A stretch of 64,000 nucleotides of DNA from the NCBI RefSeq assembly GCF_032854445.1, contig NC_088300.1, positions 42,463,682 through 42,527,681 on the forward strand, in the 5' to 3' direction. The stretch's first letter is position 1. Every line of letters starts with the position of its first letter. This document shows positions 60,300 to 64,000 of the stretch, piece by piece. The notes under the pieces were generated by a model. It made no database searches. It saw only the letters and a list, made by a program, of their open reading frames with translations, and had not been told where the DNA came from. The position numbers were made by a program, and so were the translations under genes. The stretch comes from Liolophura sinensis. Lineage: Eukaryota > Mollusca > Polyplacophora > Chitonida > Chitonidae.

Positions 60300-60785
60300 C
60301 ACTATTCCCAGTTAAATGTCCACATGGGTTGGCCATAGGGGGAAATGTTTCCGGGGAAAATGTCCACTGGGCATTGGCCACTGGGTGAAATGACCCAGGG
60401 GGAAATGTCCACGGGGATTGGCCATAGGGGGAAATGACTCAGGGGAAAATGTCCACAGAGATTGGCCATAGGGGGAAATGTCCTCTGGGGATTGGCTATG
60501 AGGGAAATGACCCAGGGGGAAATGTCCATAGGGGGAAATGACCCATTGGAAAATGTTCACAGGATATTGGGCATAGGAGGAAATGGCCCAGGGGAAAATG
60601 TCCGTGGGGGCAATTGGGATTGGGGGAAATTGCCACGGTGATTGGCCATGGGGGAAATGACCCAGGGGAAAATGTCCACGGGAATTGGCCATAGGGGAAA
60701 ATGACCCAGGGGAAATGTCCTTGGGATATAATGGGGGAAATGACCCAGGGGAAAATGTCCATAGGGTGAAATGTCCTGGGTCTGG
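60300..60785. repeat. G-rich 45-bp-scale minisatellite, probable DIABLO 3' UTR
   Basis: Units of the type GGGGAAATGACCCAGGGGAA and AATGTCCACGGGGATTGGCC repeat about eleven times. The plus strand is strongly purine/G-rich with many GGGG runs. The minus strand reads open (GHFPLGHFP repeats), an artefact. With AATAAA at 61106-61111 as the next good signal, the array would lie in the 3' UTR of DIABLO. Confidence 0.85.
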
Positions 60786-61105
60786 CATGATCAGTCTACT
60801 ACAATGGCCTCTTTCTCCCTAAATTACTACTATACATGTACTTCTCGTCCATGATTCCAGTTTCTAAAATGTGTTATTATTCTGAACATTTTTATAATTT
60901 TAAGCTGTCACATTGACCATCTTGTCTATGAATATTGACATAGCTGGTTTTATGTAACATTTATATCTGTGTATATGTGTATTTATTTAACACATGAGTT
61001 AGAACTGGATACTACTGGTTTAATCAGCTGCATTTTTATGGTTGTCAGAAAAAAAATCATAACTACAATAATTTGAAATGATAAGATCAGACACAATGCA
61101 AAATT

Positions 61106-61111
61106 AATAAA
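61106..61111 (+). terminator. Candidate polyadenylation signal AATAAA, DIABLO
   Basis: A canonical hexamer about 1.16 kb after the DIABLO stop codon. Its use would give a long 3' UTR containing the G-rich array. Assigned by position only; nearer variant signals were not excluded. Confidence 0.35.
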
Positions 61112-61768
61112 TTTTAATTCAAATTTTAAATAGTTGGGGTACAATGTTTTGTGATCAATTTCAGATAGGCCAGCAAGGCAAATTTATGAAAACCTCGCTA
61201 AACTGTGGAATTCACTGCGCATCTTTGACATGGTTGGACTAAGATGATTGTTCTCCCACACCATATAATTGTTAATTTGCAAAGTTTTTTTTTTCACTTA
61301 TACAAGTGGATTGCGGATTACAATTACTCTTGCCACTAATATGCAGCATATCCCATAGCGTCTTTTGGCGTGAATGTTGTGATCGCTCATTCATGAGATG
61401 GGAGGGCAACTTGACCAGTGTCCAGTCAATGGCCAGCTGGGCATCCTTATAAGTACAGATTACTGGAATTGTATATTTGAAAAGCTGTTCCATCTAAAGA
61501 CAGATACTGATGAAGTAAACATATTTGTCACTGATCATACTGAATATTTTGTATTAACAAAGCACTCTTCTCACAATAAGTTTGATAAAATATAGTTAAA
61601 GACCTTTCCCATGAATTGCCAAAATTGACCAAACATGCATCAAATCTAGCTTAAAGTTTAATGCTGTATTCTTTAGACAATAATTGTGTACAGTATGAGA
61701 TAAAAATCGCTTAGAGCATATAAATTGCGTAGAGCTATTGAAACGTTTGGATTCCCTTTTAATTAAAC

Positions 61769-62038
61769 AGGGGGCCTCCGTGGTTCACTTGGTTAGGGCA
61801 CTAGCGCAGCGTAATGACTTAGGAGCCTCTCACCAATGTGGTCGCTGTGAGTTTAAGTCCAGCTCATGCTGGCGTCCTCTCTGGCCATACGTGTGAAGGT
61901 CTGACAGCAACCTGCGGGTGATCGTGGGTTTCCCCGGGTTTTGCACGGTTTACTGCCACCATAATGCTGGCCTCCGTCGTATAAGTGGAATATTCTTGAG
62001 TACGGCGTTACACATTAATCAAATAAATAAATAAATTT
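61769..62038 (+). mobile_element. Full-length tRNA-derived SINE
   Basis: The head GGGGGCCTCCGTGGTTCACT (A-box side, TGGTTCACTTGG) is followed by AGCGCAGCGTAATGACTTAG, the B-box (GTGAGTTTAAGTCC), the body (GGTCTGACAGCAACCTGCGG), CATAATGCTGGCCTCCGTCG and the tail ATCAAATAAATAAATAAA. This is the most complete plus-strand copy and defines the family here. Internal Pol III boxes suggest how it was transcribed. Confidence 0.85.
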
Positions 62039-62221
62039 ATATGAACAAATGTTTTATGTACATTCATGTAAGTGAAGTTAAAGAAAAATGTGATTTTCTA
62101 ACTGTATATGAAGATTTCTTACTTGTAATTAAGTCTTATTTTCTAAAAATAACTAAATAAAACACGTAGGAAATTGGTAGTTGTGAATGTTTACTGCCGT
62201 GGTTTCATGAAGGATAGCTGT

Positions 62222-62365
62222 TGGATTTGTTTTTCTATTTATTTGTTTGCTGTTTTAACTCAAGAATATTTCACTTGTACCACGGCGTCCAGCACTATGG
62301 TGGGATAAAACCGGGCAAGGCGCAGGGGAAGCCCACGGCCATCAACGGAATAGCTGATGGCGTCA
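62222..62365 (-). mobile_element. SINE fragment, minus strand
   Basis: Reverse tail and body: TTATTTGTTTGCTGTTTTAA, CTCAAGAATATTTCACTTGT and CGGCGTCCAGCACTATGGTG. The head is missing. Confidence 0.65.
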
Positions 62366-62517
62366 TAAAGTGAATTGTGGTTGTATTCCATACGCTAACA
62401 TATGTCGCCGTTATGGCGCGGTTTGAGGTTACTGTATTGGCCATTATAGTTATATAGATTATCGTTTAGGAACTTTTCTCAGGAGCATTTGATTGTTGTT
62501 CAACACAATCGTTTTCA

Positions 62518-62832
62518 TTTAATGTATTTATTTCGTGTTTTACCGTAAGCCATTCTCAAAATGTTTCACTATACGACGGCGCCCAGCATTATGGTGGGGG
62601 TGAGTGAGTGCTTGGGATTTAGCATTATGGTCGGAGAAAAGTGGACGTCATATAGTGAATTGAGGTAAACCACGGCCATCCGTAGGCTGCTGTCTGGTCG
62701 TCCCAAGAACGTACGACAGGAGATGAAGTTAGCATGAACTGGACTTGACCTCACAGGGATCCTATTGGTGACAGGCTCCTGGGTCATTATGCTGCATTAG
62801 CACGCTAAACACACGGTCATGAAGGCCCCCTG
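62518..62832 (-). mobile_element. Full-length SINE, minus strand
   Basis: Runs from the tail (TTTATTTCGTGTTTTACCGT) to the head (CAGGCTCCTGGGTCATTATG and CATGAAGGCCCCC at 62832). The middle contains a partly repeated body segment (CAGCATTATGGTGGGGG, then AGCATTATGGTCGG), suggesting an internal duplication. Confidence 0.75.
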
Positions 62833-64000
62833 TTCGTTTTCAATGCATGTACAGGGATTATATGCATTGGTATAGGTTTACATTCTGTGAAAACTAGATT
62901 GAATGACTTGTAAAGCATCGTTTAGTTTCTGGTATGAATTTATCTATCATGTCCAAAACATTAAAGTCGATTATTGTTGATATATTAAGAAATTTCAGAC
63001 CTGTTGATACATCTGAGGTTAACTGTTAAACTGGATTCCCCTGTTTTAACAGTTGTCCTCGAATGTATCAGCAGGTGTTCGGCCAATAAATGACAGTAAT
63101 GTGTGGGAAATTACAGATTAATTCATAACAGAAATTATACCGCCTGGGGGTAGATTTACGCCTTCAAAGCATCCAATTGTAAGACAAAGAAGCCTTCACC
63201 TCTCGGGTTCCCCAAAACCTATGTAATCTTAATCTGTGTGTAATCCGTGCGAAACCGCCATCATTCCCCTCCAAGTGTTAAGATATTTGTCACACCTGAA
63301 CTTGTGTCGTTCTACTTTCTGTGATGTTTATAATTTACCCACTTTTAGCAAACTAGATTCTGTAGTGGAAAGCTGCTCCCACGTAATCTGGTTCTTTACA
63401 TGTTCAGAAATACAGTAATTTAGTCGTGAGATCAGTTTGTGGGTGCATAGACGTTTCTGTTGTTGGCATTACTTGATCGTTACTCTTTGTTGCGTGTACT
63501 TGCATACAATGTTGTCACTATTTGAAGAAGTTGTAATTTATAAGGCATTGTTCATTCGACGCGAATGACTTTAGCGTTGTACAAGTCCGCGTCAGCCTCC
63601 CATATACCATCCATCTATTTAAACCCAGCTGAGTTCTTTTTATAAGCCTATTGCTCGAGAGTTTGCAAAATATGGCCATTTATACCTGCAAGGTGTAGCA
63701 GTTTCTCTGGGCAATTTATATATCAAAAATGATAATTAATTCGCCAATGATATTAATATTGTATATTAACAGGATAGTAAGTATACACCCGCCCAATGGG
63801 GCCTAAGTGATTTCTCTAATGTAAAACAAAAGTTAATAATTACTTTATCAACACCTCGGATCGTATCCAGAATTGCCGATACCTTTAAAGATTGTTCATA
63901 ATACAGTCTGCCGATAGGTACAAATTACTCTCTTCTTCGACATTTACCAGATCAATAACAGGTGCGACGTAAGCCACCCTCTGTGTTGATGGAAGGCGTA
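62833..64000. other. Intergenic DNA without recognised features
   Basis: AT-rich sequence with only short frames that look random. A near-palindromic stretch at 62996-63075 (TCAGACCTGTTGATACATCT paired with GAATGTATCAGCAGGTG) may be a small inverted repeat element. Nothing else is supported. The stretch 61112-61768 is likewise empty apart from short frames. Confidence 0.4.

Noticed and set aside
60302-60788. 158-codon minus-strand frame rich in GHFP, resembling a structural or antimicrobial repeat protein
   Set aside because: It is the complement of the G-rich array, several frames are open equally, and it has no promoter or splice evidence.

Overview
This is animal nuclear DNA. It has long AT-rich introns with GT-AG boundaries, tRNA-derived SINEs, several MITE families and an unusual load of minisatellites. 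The SINE has a 3' tail with a conserved core and an AAATAAATAAATA end, a type I associate with molluscs. Gene structures and protein sequences also fit a lophotrochozoan, probably a mollusc; this assignment comes from memory, not from a search.

Four protein-coding genes were reconstructed exon by exon. (1) Plus strand, about 2.4-8.4 kb: a small SR splicing factor of the SRSF3 type, with one RRM, a Gly/Arg hinge and a short RS tail. It has a candidate poison exon in its large intron and a perfect-looking ZNF143/Staf site upstream. (2) Minus strand, 46,383 down to 10,509: a complete 35-exon molybdo-flavoenzyme of the xanthine dehydrogenase/aldehyde oxidase family, 1314 residues, every exon phase consistent. 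The active site looks aldehyde-oxidase-like, and an extra N-terminal CxxC...CxxC segment precedes the first Fe-S domain. (3) Minus strand, 55,375 down to 50,318: prenylcysteine oxidase (PCYOX1), 5 exons, 520 residues. (4) Plus strand, 55,595-59,947: DIABLO/Smac, 5 exons, 248 residues, with an AAPV tetrapeptide where mammalian Smac has AVPI. PCYOX1 and DIABLO are head to head, 219 bp between start codons.

The strongest unusual signal is the relation between minisatellites and splice sites. In the oxidase gene at least five arrays contain the 3' end of an exon together with its 5' splice site, and each array extends from that exon into the downstream intron. The largest is twenty 152-bp copies of most of the exon that carries the CGYC Fe-S motif (36,993-40,060). 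Other arrays of this kind begin at exons 8, 14, 26 and 32. Arrays directly downstream of donors also occur at exon 7 and in DIABLO intron 4. Other arrays (68 bp x about 31; 114 bp x 5 with an open frame; 54, 41, 40, 72 and 45 bp units) have no visible exon origin.

Layout: 1-2.3 kb, presumed promoter of the SR gene with two MITEs; 2.4-8.4 kb, SR gene; 8.4-10.5 kb, convergent intergenic stretch; 10.5-46.4 kb, oxidase gene with repeats; 46.4-50.3 kb, intergenic with two minisatellites; 50.3-55.4 kb, PCYOX1; 55.6-61.1 kb, DIABLO and its probable 3' UTR; 61.1-64 kb, SINE-rich DNA with no recognised gene. I saw no retroviral, Polinton or CRISPR sequence.
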